A stretch of DNA of 64,000 nt from Pseudomonas sp. MM223 (GTDB lineage: Bacteria > Pseudomonadota > Gammaproteobacteria > Pseudomonadales > Pseudomonadaceae): the NCBI GenBank assembly GCA_947090765.1, contig OX352322.1, positions 4,943,501 through 5,007,500 of the forward strand, in the 5' to 3' direction. Shown in pieces: positions 8,267 to 17,929 of this stretch (position 1 is the stretch's first letter; every line of letters begins with the position of its first letter). Below the pieces are notes generated by a model, which was given only the letters and a program-made list of their open reading frames with translations, did no database searches and had not been told where the DNA came from. The translations under genes and the position numbers were made by a program.

Positions 8267-9196
8267 TCAATGCGCTGCCTTGATCCGGTCGACCACCCGC
8301 TGGGCAAGGTCGTCCGGCTTGAACTTGGCCAGGAAGTCATCGGCGCCGACCTTCTTGACCATTGCCTGGTTGAACACCCCGGAAAGCGAAGTATGCAGGC
8401 AGATGTGCAATTTTTGCATGCGCGGGTCGCTGCGGATCTCCGCTGTTAGCGTATAGCCGTCCATTTCCGGCATTTCAATGTCCGAGATCATCATCAGGAA
8501 CTCTTCTTCCGGCTTTTTGCCCTCATCCACCAGCTGGCGCAGGTAGTTCAGGGCCTGACGGCCGTCATTGAGCGCCACCACTTCAACCCCCACGGTCTGC
8601 AGGCAGCGGCTGACCTGCTTGCGCGCCACCGACGAGTCATCGACGGTCAGCACCCGCATCAGCACGGCCTTGTCCTGCACCTCGGCATCGATCACCCCGG
8701 CCGATACCGACTCGGACGACGGCGACACTTCGGCCAGCACCTTCTCCACGTCGATGATCTCGACCATGCGGTTGTCCACCCGGGTGACCGCAGTCAGGTA
8801 GTGGTCACGGCCGGTGCCCTTGGGTGGCGGATGGATCTCTTCCCAGTTCATGTTGACGATGCGCTCCACCGAGTGCACCAGGAAGCCCTGGGTCTTGGTG
8901 TTGTACTCGGTGATGATCACAAAGCTGTTGCGCGTGTCTTCCTGCAGCGGCCGCAACCCGGTAGCCATCGACAAGTCGAGGATAGGGATGGTCGCCCCGC
9001 GAATATTGGCAACGCCACGCACCACCGGGTGCGCCTTTGGCAACAGGGTCAGCGCAGGGCATTGCAGCACTTCCCTGACCTTGAACACGTTGATGCCGTA
9101 AAGCTGTTCGCCATTAAGGCGGAACAGCAGCAACTCCAGGCGATTCTGCCCCACCAGCTGCGTGCGCTGGTTGACCGAATCCATAACACCCGCCAT
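8267..9196 (-). CDS. cheV: Chemotaxis adaptor-receiver protein CheV
   Basis: Coupling protein that links receptors to CheA and contains its own phosphorylatable domain. Residues about 15-160 form a CheW-like domain (LLLFRLNGEQLYGINVFKVREVL; NIRGATIPILDL), and about 178-305 a receiver domain with the acidic pair in LTVDDSSVARKQV and the likely phosphoacceptor aspartate in MMISDIEMPEMDG. A ribosome binding site AAGGAG precedes the ATG. It is divergent from flgA across a 77-bp gap that holds the flgA sigma-54 promoter. Confidence 0.96.
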   Translation of the reverse strand: MAGVMDSVNQRTQLVGQNRLELLLFRLNGEQLYGINVFKVREVLQCPALTLLPKAHPVVRGVANIRGATIPILDLSMATGLRPLQEDTRNSFVIITEYNTKTQGFLVHSVERIVNMNWEEIHPPPKGTGRDHYLTAVTRVDNRMVEIIDVEKVLAEVSPSSESVSAGVIDAEVQDKAVLMRVLTVDDSSVARKQVSRCLQTVGVEVVALNDGRQALNYLRQLVDEGKKPEEEFLMMISDIEMPEMDGYTLTAEIRSDPRMQKLHICLHTSLSGVFNQAMVKKVGADDFLAKFKPDDLAQRVVDRIKAAH

Positions 9197-9244
9197 GCCA
9201 GACTCCTTAATCTTTCAGCCTTTCGTTGCAACTCAGGTTACGAG

Positions 9245-9261
9245 TCGGCACGGGCTTTGCT
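9245..9261 (+). promoter_or_regulatory. Sigma-54 promoter of flgA
   Basis: The site TCGGCACGGGCTTTGCT has GG and GC separated by ten bases and matches GGCAC and TTGC of the consensus. The predicted transcription start is about 9272, only 2 nt before the first plausible flgA ATG at 9274. Confidence 0.85.
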
Positions 9262-9273
9262 TTTTTGAGCGTC

Positions 9274-10026
9274 ATGCATACGAAAACGACATTTTTCCGA
9301 CGATTGACGCGCCTGCTGACTGGCTCGCTGGCCACGCTGTGCCTGCTGGCGCCCGGCGTTCGCACGGTAGCGGACGCGCTCACCTTGCCTGAACAGCTTA
9401 TCGGTGTCACCCAAGGGTTTCTTGAATTCACCGTCGAAGATTACCTGGCCACCACCCAGACCCCTGGCCGCTATGAAATCCAGGTCAACCCGCTGGACCC
9501 GCGCCTGCGCATGCCGTTGTGCAGCCAGCAGCTGGACGCCTCGCTGGAAAGCCCTGCCCTGCCACTTGGCCGGGTAACGGTACGGGTACGCTGCGACAGC
9601 GCGGCGCCGTGGACGGTGTTTGTTCCGGCCACGGTGCGGCTGTTCCGCGACGTGGTGGTGGTCACCCGCCCGCTCAAGCGCGACAACACGGTAGGCGAAG
9701 GCGACGTGGCCCTGCGCGAGCGCGATGTCGGCACCCTTGGCCAGGGTTTTCTGACCGAACTGGACCAGGCGGTGGGCATGAAGATGCTGCGCCCAACGGT
9801 GATCGACCAGGTGCTCACCCCGCAACATCTGGAGCAGGCCGAGGTGGTACGCAAGGGCGACCAGGTGGTGATCATCGCCCGCAGCGGCAGCCTGAGTGTG
9901 CGCATGCCGGGCGAGGCCCTGAGCAAGGGCGGCCTGAGCGAACAGATACGGGTACGCAACCTGAACTCCAAACGGGTGGTCAAGGCCAGGGTAACTGGCC
10001 CGGGCCAGGTCGAGGTAAGCATGTAG
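9274..10026 (+). CDS. flgA: Flagellar P-ring assembly chaperone FlgA
   Basis: Periplasmic chaperone for FlgI. The N-terminus carries a signal peptide (LLTGSLATLCLLAPGVRTVADA); the mature part has the FlgA pattern, with RPLKRDNTVGEGDVALRERDVGTL and a C-terminal SAF/beta-clip domain ending VRNLNSKRVVKARVTGPGQVEV. The frame is open from a TTG at 9226, but that lies upstream of the predicted sigma-54 transcript. From the ATG at 9274 the protein has 250 residues; the mRNA would then be nearly leaderless. A TTG at 9304 is another possible start. First gene of flgA-flgM-flgN. Confidence 0.93.
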   Translation: MHTKTTFFRRLTRLLTGSLATLCLLAPGVRTVADALTLPEQLIGVTQGFLEFTVEDYLATTQTPGRYEIQVNPLDPRLRMPLCSQQLDASLESPALPLGRVTVRVRCDSAAPWTVFVPATVRLFRDVVVVTRPLKRDNTVGEGDVALRERDVGTLGQGFLTELDQAVGMKMLRPTVIDQVLTPQHLEQAEVVRKGDQVVIIARSGSLSVRMPGEALSKGGLSEQIRVRNLNSKRVVKARVTGPGQVEVSM

Positions 10027-10125
10027 CCAGCCACAGATTGCGCTGGCAGTGAGGAACCGCTTTTTCTAAACTGTGTCAGAGAACGGGTTGGCGAGCTTGC
10101 TGACAGGCGGCTATGCATTTGTGCC

Positions 10126-10152
10126 TAAAGTTTCTTTCGGGTTGGCCGAAAA
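10126..10152 (+). promoter_or_regulatory. FliA (sigma-28) promoter of flgMN
   Basis: TAAA at 10126-10129 and GCCGAAAA at 10145-10152 are separated by exactly 15 bases, matching the flagellar sigma-28 consensus TAAA-N15-GCCGATAA with one mismatch. It lies 37 bp before flgM and would let FliA drive its own anti-sigma factor. Confidence 0.8.
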
Positions 10153-10188
10153 CAAGGCAAGCGTCCAAATACCCAGAGGTTCCTGATC

Positions 10189-10509
10189 ATGGTCATCGAC
10201 TTCAGTCGTTTGAATAACTCTCCGTCCGTCACGGGCGGCGTGCGCGGCAACACCGCGTCCGGCAGCGCCGAAAAACCGGCCGTCAGCCAGGATGCGGCCA
10301 GCGGCGCCAGCGCCAGCACCAGCGGAGAAGCGGTACACCTCAGCCAAGAGGCACAGCAGTTGCAGAAGATCAGCGACAAGCTGCGCGACGAACCCGTGGT
10401 CAACAGTGCCCGTGTGGCCCAGTTGAAACAGGCGATCGCCGACGGCAGCTATCAGGTCGATGCCGGCAAGATCGCCAGCAAACTGCTCGATTTCGAAGCC
10501 CAGCGCTGA
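10189..10509 (+). CDS. flgM: Anti-sigma-28 factor FlgM
   Basis: Binds and holds FliA inactive until the hook is complete, when FlgM is exported. At 106 residues it is the usual size. The N-terminal half is low-complexity (SGAEK/AAS-rich, expected to be disordered), and the C-terminal half with [55 protein letters not shown] is the sigma-binding region. A FliA promoter lies directly upstream; flgN follows after 49 nt. Confidence 0.96.
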   Translation: MVIDFSRLNNSPSVTGGVRGNTASGSAEKPAVSQDAASGASASTSGEAVHLSQEAQQLQKISDKLRDEPVVNSARVAQLKQAIADGSYQVDAGKIASKLLDFEAQR

Positions 10510-10558
10510 CCGTTCGGCGCGCTGACTTCACGGACGCTAGAAAAGCCAAGAGTTAGCC

Positions 10559-11026
10559 ATGCACGACACCACCTTGCTGCAACTGATCGAAGATGACATT
10601 GCCCCGGTGCAGGAACTGCTCGACCTTCTGAATAAAGAAGCGATTGCCCTGCATGGCCGCGACATGCCGCTGCTGGAACAGATCCTGGCGCGCAAGCAGT
10701 CGCTGATTATCTTGCTCGAGCAGCACGGCCAGCGCCGCAGCCAATTGCTCGGCAGCCTGGGCCTGAGTGCCGATCGCACTGGCGTGCAAGCAGTGGCCGC
10801 ACAATCGCCTCATGGCGAGGCGATGCTGCAACGGCTCGACATGCTGTCGAAACTGATGGACGACTGCCAGCAGGTCAACCAGACCAACGGCCGGATCATC
10901 CAGGTGCAGCAACACGTCACCAACAACCAGATCAGAATCCTCATGGGCGGCGACTCGCCGTCGCTCTACGACAGCCGTGGCAGCACCTCACCGATGGCCA
11001 AGCCGCGGGCCCTCAGCCAAGTGTGA
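10559..11026 (+). CDS. flgN: Flagellar export chaperone FlgN
   Basis: Cytoplasmic chaperone for the hook-filament junction proteins FlgK and FlgL. The protein has 155 residues and is mostly helical, with the FlgN-family N-terminus LLQLIEDDIAPVQELLDLLNKEAIALHGRDMPLLEQILARKQSLI. The C-terminal tail is short and Ser/Pro-rich. It follows flgM in the same orientation, as in other Pseudomonas genomes. Confidence 0.93.
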   Translation: MHDTTLLQLIEDDIAPVQELLDLLNKEAIALHGRDMPLLEQILARKQSLIILLEQHGQRRSQLLGSLGLSADRTGVQAVAAQSPHGEAMLQRLDMLSKLMDDCQQVNQTNGRIIQVQQHVTNNQIRILMGGDSPSLYDSRGSTSPMAKPRALSQV

Positions 11027-11105
11027 TTTTTCTATCAAGGCACGGAACATACTGGCAAAATGCCGTTACTTGCGTGTGTCGCTTTTGCCTGGAGAACGAT
11101 AAGCC

Positions 11106-11849
11106 GTGTTCAATGAAACCGAAGCCCCGCAACCGCCAAAGGTGCTGAACACCCCCTTGGAGATTGCGGCCAACTTGCGGCAACTGCAGGACAGCCACGA
11201 CCCTCTGATCATCACCTTCCATGACCGCAGCCAGCGTTTCCAGAGCTACGTGGTGCACGTGGACCGTGAAAGCAACACCCTGGCACTGGACGAGATGATC
11301 CCGCGCGACGGTGAAAAATTCATCGAAAACGGCGAGCACTTCCGCGTTGAAGGCTTCCACGATGGCGTGCGCATCGCCTGGGAATGCAACCACGCGCTGA
11401 AGATCAGCGAAGTCGATGGCCACCGTTGCTACAGCGGTGCCATGCCGCAAGAGATGACCTACCACCAGCGCCGCAACGCCTTCCGCGCCGCGCTGAAGCT
11501 GTCGCAACTGGTCGACATCATCCTCGATGGCACCCACCTGAAGGGTAACGGCGCCCTGCGTGGCAAGCTGCTGGATATCTCGGCCACCGGCTGCAAACTG
11601 CGTTTTGAAGGCGATGTCGAAAGCCGCCTGCAACTGGGCCAGGTGTACGAACGCTTCAAGGCAGGCAACCCGCTGGGCCTGGTGGACACCATGGTCGAAC
11701 TGCGCCACCTGCATTATGAAGAGCACATCAACACCACCTTCGCTGGCGTGCGCTTCCATAACCTGAGCGGGCAGGCACAGCGCAAGATCGAAAGCTTTGT
11801 GTACCAGCTGCAGCGCGAAGCGCGGCGGTTCGATAAAGACGATTATTGA
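11106..11849 (+). CDS. ycgR: c-di-GMP-binding flagellar brake protein YcgR (PilZ)
   Basis: Slows the flagellar motor when bound to c-di-GMP. The N-terminal YcgR domain covers about residues 15-115; the C-terminal PilZ domain (about 118-240) shows the ligand-binding motifs: RRNAFR (RxxxR) at about residue 120 and DISATG (D/NxSxxG) at about residue 157. The start is a GTG at 11106 preceded by GGAGA. It lies after flgN in the same direction with a 79-nt gap, and a strong terminator follows. Confidence 0.94.
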   Translation: MFNETEAPQPPKVLNTPLEIAANLRQLQDSHDPLIITFHDRSQRFQSYVVHVDRESNTLALDEMIPRDGEKFIENGEHFRVEGFHDGVRIAWECNHALKISEVDGHRCYSGAMPQEMTYHQRRNAFRAALKLSQLVDIILDGTHLKGNGALRGKLLDISATGCKLRFEGDVESRLQLGQVYERFKAGNPLGLVDTMVELRHLHYEEHINTTFAGVRFHNLSGQAQRKIESFVYQLQREARRFDKDDY

Positions 11850-11864
11850 TCGTCCGCTGAATAC

Positions 11865-11894
11865 GAAAACGCCACCTGTCGAGGTGGCGTTTTC
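11865..11894. terminator. Rho-independent terminator after ycgR
   Basis: Perfect inverted repeat GAAAACGCCACCT/AGGTGGCGTTTTC around a four-base loop, with A and T runs on the two sides. It can serve ycgR on the plus strand and also the convergent MFS gene. Confidence 0.85.
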
Positions 11895-11910
11895 ATTTGT
11901 GCTTTCCTGT

Positions 11911-11936
11911 ACCGGCCTCTTCGCGGGCAGGCTTAC
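11911..11936. repeat. Single REP half
   Basis: The stretch CCGGCCTCTTCGCGGGCAGG resembles one REP unit, unpaired here. It overlaps the stop codon of the MFS gene that ends at 11933. Confidence 0.45.
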
Positions 11937-13273
11937 ACCGACTTGCTGGCCTCCTCCGGTTCAGCAGCCTGTTGCTCAGCACCTTTATCTTCTTCCTCGG
12001 TATCTTCAGCCGCCACCGGCGCCTGCATCACGTCCTGTACGGTCTGCTCATCCACCCGTGGGTCCAGTGCTGCCGACAAGGGCGAACCGGCCGCCGGCAT
12101 GGCCACGTGGCCCAGCGGCGCGTCCTGCACCTGGTGCAGCCCGGTAACCGCTTTCGGCCGAATGCGCCACACCAGCACCAGGGCGAAGAACACAAAGAAC
12201 GCATACAGCATCTGCGGGCCGAGCACCTTCATCAGCACGCCCGCCGCCAGTGGCCCGATGCAAGCGCCCACGCCATAGGTCACCAGCAGCATGGCTGTCA
12301 GCGACACCCGCCGCTCGCTTTCCACGTGGTCGTTGGAAAACGCCACCGCCAGCGGGTAAAGGCAGAACTGCAGCAACGAAATCAGAAAGCCGATACCAAA
12401 CAGCAACTCCAGCGGCACACTGGGGAGGATCGCCAAGGGTGCAGCCGCCAGCGCCAGGCCTACTGCCACGCTGCGGATCAGCAGCGCCCGGTCATATCGG
12501 TCAGACAACCAGCCCAGCGGCCACTGCACCAGCAGGCCGGCAAAAATGCAGCTACCCATGAACAGACCGATCTGCTCGGTGGTCATCCCCTGGCTGGAAG
12601 CATACAAAGGCGCCAAACCGTAGAACGAGCCAACGATCAACCCCGAGCCCAATACCGTACTGAGCGACTGCGGCACGCGCTTGATGAAGAACTTCGGCTC
12701 CATCGGCGCCGGGCGCAAGGGCGCCGGGTGGATGCGCCGGGTCATTGCCACCGGCACCAGGCACAGGGCAAAGCACATCGCTACCAGCATCAGCAGCTCC
12801 GGGCCAAGCTCAGGGTGCACCACCAGGATCAGCTGGCCGAGCACCAGCCCCAGGTAAGAGGCAATCATGTACCCGCTGAACACCGCGCCGCGGTGCTTCA
12901 CATCAGCCTGCTCGTTCAGCCAGCTCTCGATCACCATGTACTGGCACATCATCCCCAGGCCGACGATCATCCGCAGCCCGACCCAGGCCGGTAGCCAACT
13001 GGTCAGGCCATGCCCCAGCACCGCCGCACCGACGATACCGGCGCAGGTGGCATAGGCGCGAATGTGCCCTACCCGGCCAATCAGCCGGTGGCCGACCTTG
13101 CCGCCGACTGCCAGGCCAAAGTAGTTGGCCGCCATCAACGCACCCACCCACAGGCTGTCGACATGGTCGGCCGCCAGGCGCAGGGCCAGGTAGGTACTGA
13201 GCAGGCCCGAGCCGATCAACATCATCAGCGCGGCGAAATACAACGACTGAAACGGCTTCCATACATTTCGCAT
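11933..13273 (-). CDS. MFS transporter, YcaD-like
   Basis: A 12-segment major facilitator superfamily protein of 446 residues, related to the YcaD family; substrate unknown. The N-terminal half contains ANYFGLAVGGKVGHRLIGRVGHIRAY, the MFS loop 2-3 signature, and the second half repeats it with PLGWLSDRYDRALLIR. After the last membrane segment a tail of about 50 residues is rich in Glu and Ala (AAEDTEEEDKGAEQQAAEPEEAS), expected to be disordered in the cytoplasm. It is a monocistronic gene, convergent with ycgR. Confidence 0.85.
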   Translation of the reverse strand: MRNVWKPFQSLYFAALMMLIGSGLLSTYLALRLAADHVDSLWVGALMAANYFGLAVGGKVGHRLIGRVGHIRAYATCAGIVGAAVLGHGLTSWLPAWVGLRMIVGLGMMCQYMVIESWLNEQADVKHRGAVFSGYMIASYLGLVLGQLILVVHPELGPELLMLVAMCFALCLVPVAMTRRIHPAPLRPAPMEPKFFIKRVPQSLSTVLGSGLIVGSFYGLAPLYASSQGMTTEQIGLFMGSCIFAGLLVQWPLGWLSDRYDRALLIRSVAVGLALAAAPLAILPSVPLELLFGIGFLISLLQFCLYPLAVAFSNDHVESERRVSLTAMLLVTYGVGACIGPLAAGVLMKVLGPQMLYAFFVFFALVLVWRIRPKAVTGLHQVQDAPLGHVAMPAAGSPLSAALDPRVDEQTVQDVMQAPVAAEDTEEEDKGAEQQAAEPEEASKSV

Positions 13274-13401
13274 ACGTACCGTGAAGCTCCCGGGTCAGGT
13301 GGCGGTAGGTGCTAGCAGCATAAGGGCAAATGCCGGTCAGTGCAGGCCCCCGCCAGCAAAATGCCGTGGCGGGGACGTGTCCGGTGCAGGTCGTGTCGCG
13401 A

Positions 13402-14724
13402 TCAGGCCTGTGCCGCCAGCACCCGGCGCTCCCACGGGGTAATCTCGTCGAAGAAATCGGTCAGCTCCAAGGTCTTGCTGGCGATGTAGCCTTCGATGAA
13501 CTCGCTGCCGAACAGTTCCCGTGCCAACGCGCTGCGCTTGAGCCGTTCGAGGGCGGCATGCAGGGTGCACGGCAGGCTCAGGTGCTCAGGCACTTCAAAC
13601 TCGCCCTGTATGGCTGACGAAGGTTGCAGGCGCTGCTCGATGCCGTGCAGCCCCGCGGCCAGGCTGGCGGCGATGGCCAGGTAAGGGTTGGCATCGGCGC
13701 CCGGCAAACGGTTTTCGACCCGCCGCGCTGCCGGTGCACTGGCCGGAATGCGCAGGCCGGCGGCACGGTTGTCTTCGGACCAGCAGGCATTGTTTGGCGA
13801 AGCATAGGGGTGGCACAGGCGCTGATAGGAATTGACGTTGGGCGCGAACAGCGCGGTGAAGTCGGCCATGCACGCCTGCAGGCCACCGATGAAATGGTGG
13901 AAGGTGTCGGTCGGCAGGCCTTGCTCGTCGCTGAACACGTTACGCCCGCTGGTGGTCTCTACCAGGCTCTGGTGAATGTGCATGGAGCTACCCGGCGTGT
14001 GCGCCAGCGGCTTGGCCATGCACACCACGGTCAGCCCATGCTTGAGCGCCACTTCCTTGAGCAGGTGCTTGAACAGGAAGGTCTGGTCGGCCAGCACCAG
14101 CGGGTCGCCGTGCAGCAGGTTGATCTCGAACTGGCTGACGCCCATTTCGTGCATGAACGTGTCACGCGGCAGGCCAAGCGCGGCCATGCACTGGTACACC
14201 TCCTTGAAGAACGGGCGCAGGCCGTTGTTGGGCTCGACACTGAATGCCGAATGGCCGAGCTCGCGGCGGCCATCGCTGCCCACCGGTGGCAGGAACGGTT
14301 GCTGCGGGTCGCTGTTGGGGGCAAAAACAAAGAATTCGAGCTCGGTCGCCACCACTGGCGCCAACCCCAGTGCCGCGTAGCGGGCGATGACCGCCTTGAG
14401 CTGGCCACGGGTGGACAGTGCCGAGGGCCGGCCATCCAGTTCAATGGCATCGCAAATGGCCAGGGCGCGGCCGTCGCTGCTCCAGGGCAGGCGATGGACC
14501 TGGCTGGGTTCGGCCACCAGCGCCAGGTCGCCGTCGTCGCTGCCGTAGAATTTTGCCGGCGGGTAGCCGCCCATGATGCATTGCAGCAACACCCCTCGGG
14601 CCATTTGCAGGCGGCGGCCCTCAAGGAAGCCTTCGGCGGTCATCACCTTGCCGCGCGGCACGCCGTTGAGGTCGGGGGTGACGCATTCGATTTCATCGAT
14701 GCCCTGGGCTCGAGCGGTGCTCAT
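13402..14724 (-). CDS. Glutamine synthetase family protein, PuuA-like gamma-glutamyl ligase
   Basis: ATP-dependent ligase of the glutamine synthetase superfamily, here most like the gamma-glutamylpolyamine synthetases (PuuA group) that attach glutamate to an amine. The beta-grasp domain covers about residues 8-105 and the catalytic domain follows with ATELEFFVF, GSSMHIHQSL and the C-terminal ENRLPGADANPYLAIAASLA. The length of 440 residues matches PuuA-type rather than GlnA enzymes. No transporter or amine oxidase is adjacent, so the substrate is open. A 9-bp inverted repeat sits 13 bases upstream of the ATG at 14724. Confidence 0.85.
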   Translation of the reverse strand: MSTARAQGIDEIECVTPDLNGVPRGKVMTAEGFLEGRRLQMARGVLLQCIMGGYPPAKFYGSDDGDLALVAEPSQVHRLPWSSDGRALAICDAIELDGRPSALSTRGQLKAVIARYAALGLAPVVATELEFFVFAPNSDPQQPFLPPVGSDGRRELGHSAFSVEPNNGLRPFFKEVYQCMAALGLPRDTFMHEMGVSQFEINLLHGDPLVLADQTFLFKHLLKEVALKHGLTVVCMAKPLAHTPGSSMHIHQSLVETTSGRNVFSDEQGLPTDTFHHFIGGLQACMADFTALFAPNVNSYQRLCHPYASPNNACWSEDNRAAGLRIPASAPAARRVENRLPGADANPYLAIAASLAAGLHGIEQRLQPSSAIQGEFEVPEHLSLPCTLHAALERLKRSALARELFGSEFIEGYIASKTLELTDFFDEITPWERRVLAAQA

Positions 14725-14736
14725 GACGCTTGTCCT

Positions 14737-14760
14737 TGTTGTTGTACGCTGACAACAACA
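14737..14760. promoter_or_regulatory. Inverted repeat TGTTGTTGT-N6-ACAACAACA before the glutamine synthetase gene
   Basis: Perfect 9-bp arms with a 6-base spacer, 13-36 bases upstream of the start codon. The symmetry and position suggest an operator for a dimeric repressor, but it could also be an mRNA hairpin close to the ribosome binding site. No candidate regulator is adjacent except BkdR. Confidence 0.35.
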
Positions 14761-14819
14761 TAGGCTGGCGGTGTTTAAAATATCAAGCACCCTCAATCCG
14801 CAGCTGCATTGCTGCTTTG

Positions 14820-14937
14820 TGTAGGAGCGGCCTTGCGCCGCGAAAGGGGTGCGTAGCGCCCCCTGTGTTTCCGCGCCAACAGCTAGATTGCCGGGGCCGC
14901 TTTGCGGCCCTTTCGCGGCACAAGGCCGCCCCTACAG
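14820..14937. repeat. Inverted pair of REP sequences
   Basis: Two REP units in opposite orientation, with GTAGGAGCGGCCTTGCGCC on the left and GGCACAAGGCCGCCCCTAC on the right, lying between bkdR and the glutamine synthetase promoter. Confidence 0.8.
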
Positions 14938-14952
14938 GGACCGTGCAAGCCT

Positions 14953-15438
14953 TTATTCCCGCAAGGTCATGCCATTGGCCGGCAATGGCAAAGCGGTCTT
15001 GTACCGCACCTGCTTCAAGGCAAAACTCGAGCGGATATTCGCCACACCCGGCAACCGCGTCAGGTAATCCAGAAACCGCTCCAGCGCCTGGATACTCGGC
15101 AACAACACCCGCAACAGGTAATCCGGGTCCCCCGTCATCAGGTAGCACTCCATCACCTCGGGCCGTTCGGCAATTTCTTCCTCGAAGCGGTGCAGCGACT
15201 GCTCCACCTGCTTTTCCAGGCTGACATGGATGAACACATTCACATCCAGCCCCAGCGCCTCGGGCGACAGCAAGGTCACTTGCTGGCGGATCACCCCCAG
15301 TTCCTCCATGGCCCGCACCCGGTTGAAACAGGGCGTGGGCGACAGGTTGACCGAGCGTGCCAGCTCGGCGTTGGTAATGCGGGCGTTTTCTTGCAGGCTG
15401 TTGAGAATGCCGATATCGGTACGATCGAGTTTGCGCAT
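14953..15438 (-). CDS. bkdR: Lrp/AsnC-family activator BkdR
   Basis: Transcription regulator of the branched-chain keto acid dehydrogenase operon; in P. putida BkdR binds the intergenic region, responds to branched-chain amino acids and activates bkdA1. The protein of 161 residues has an N-terminal helix-turn-helix (about 4-60: [47 protein letters not shown]) and an AsnC ligand domain (about 68-150). It is divergent from bkdA1 with a 198-bp gap, as in the characterised P. putida locus. Confidence 0.95.
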
Positions 15439-15540
15439 GAGACAAAATCACCGGTTTTTTGTGTTTATGCGGAATGTTTATCTGCACCGCTCGGCAAAGG
15501 CAATCAACTTGAGAGAAAAATTCTCCTGCCGGGCCACTAA

Positions 15541-16869
<1,329 letters not shown>

Positions 16870-16870
16870 G

Positions 16871-17929
16871 ATGAACGACCACAACAACAGCATCAACCCG
16901 GAAACCGCCATGGCCACCACTACCATGACCATGATCCAGGCCCTGCGCTCGGCCATGGATGTCATGCTTGAGCGCGACGACAATGTGGTCGTGTACGGCC
17001 AGGACGTCGGTTACTTTGGCGGCGTATTCCGCTGCACCGAAGGGCTGCAGACCAAGTACGGCAAATCCCGCGTGTTCGACGCGCCAATCTCCGAGAGCGG
17101 CATCGTCGGCACCGCCGTGGGCATGGGCGCCTACGGCCTGCGCCCGGTGGTGGAAATCCAGTTTGCCGACTACTTCTACCCCGCCTCCGACCAGATCGTC
17201 TCGGAAATGGCGCGCCTGCGTTACCGTTCGGCCGGCGAGTTCATTGCCCCGCTGACCCTGCGCATGCCCTGCGGCGGCGGCATCTATGGCGGCCAGACCC
17301 ACAGCCAGAGCCCGGAAGCGATGTTCACCCAGGTGTGCGGCCTGCGCACCGTCATGCCGTCCAACCCGTATGACGCCAAGGGCCTGCTGATTGCCTCGAT
17401 CGAATGCGACGACCCGGTGATTTTCCTGGAGCCCAAGCGCCTGTACAACGGCCCGTTCGACGGCCACCACGACCGCCCGGTAACCCCTTGGTCGAAGCAC
17501 CCGCACAGCGCTGTGCCAGACGGCTACTACACCGTGCCGCTGGACAAGGCCGCCATTACCCGCCCGGGCAATGAAGTGACCGTGCTCACTTACGGCACCA
17601 CGGTGTACGTAGCCCAGGTGGCGGCCGAGGAAAGCGGCGTCGACGCCGAAGTGATCGACCTGCGCAGCCTGTGGCCGCTGGACCTGGACACCATCGTCGA
17701 GTCGGTGAAAAAGACCGGCCGCTGTGTGGTGGTGCACGAGGCCACGCGTACCTGCGGCTTTGGTGCCGAACTGGTGTCGCTGGTGCAGGAGCACTGCTTC
17801 CACCACCTGGAGGCGCCGATCGAGCGCGTCACCGGCTGGGACACCCCCTACCCTCACGCACAGGAATGGGCTTACTTCCCAGGGCCTTCGCGGGTAGGCG
17901 CGGCATTGAAAAAGGTCATGGAGGTCTGA
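16871..17929 (+). CDS. bkdA2: Branched-chain 2-oxoacid dehydrogenase E1 beta subunit
   Basis: Partner of BkdA1 in the E1 heterotetramer. The sequence has the transketolase-like pyrimidine-binding domain (VMLERDDNVVVYGQDVGYFGGVFRCTEGL; FADYFYPASDQIVSEMARLRYRS) and the C-terminal transketolase domain (LRSLWPLDLDTIVESVKKTGRCVVVHEA). The ATG at 16871, one base after the bkdA1 stop, gives 352 residues; an upstream-extended frame would run into bkdA1 and is rejected. Confidence 0.97.
   Translation: MNDHNNSINPETAMATTTMTMIQALRSAMDVMLERDDNVVVYGQDVGYFGGVFRCTEGLQTKYGKSRVFDAPISESGIVGTAVGMGAYGLRPVVEIQFADYFYPASDQIVSEMARLRYRSAGEFIAPLTLRMPCGGGIYGGQTHSQSPEAMFTQVCGLRTVMPSNPYDAKGLLIASIECDDPVIFLEPKRLYNGPFDGHHDRPVTPWSKHPHSAVPDGYYTVPLDKAAITRPGNEVTVLTYGTTVYVAQVAAEESGVDAEVIDLRSLWPLDLDTIVESVKKTGRCVVVHEATRTCGFGAELVSLVQEHCFHHLEAPIERVTGWDTPYPHAQEWAYFPGPSRVGAALKKVMEV

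Noticed and set aside
9226..9273. TTG start for flgA at 9226
   Set aside because: It lies upstream of the transcription start predicted from the sigma-54 promoter.
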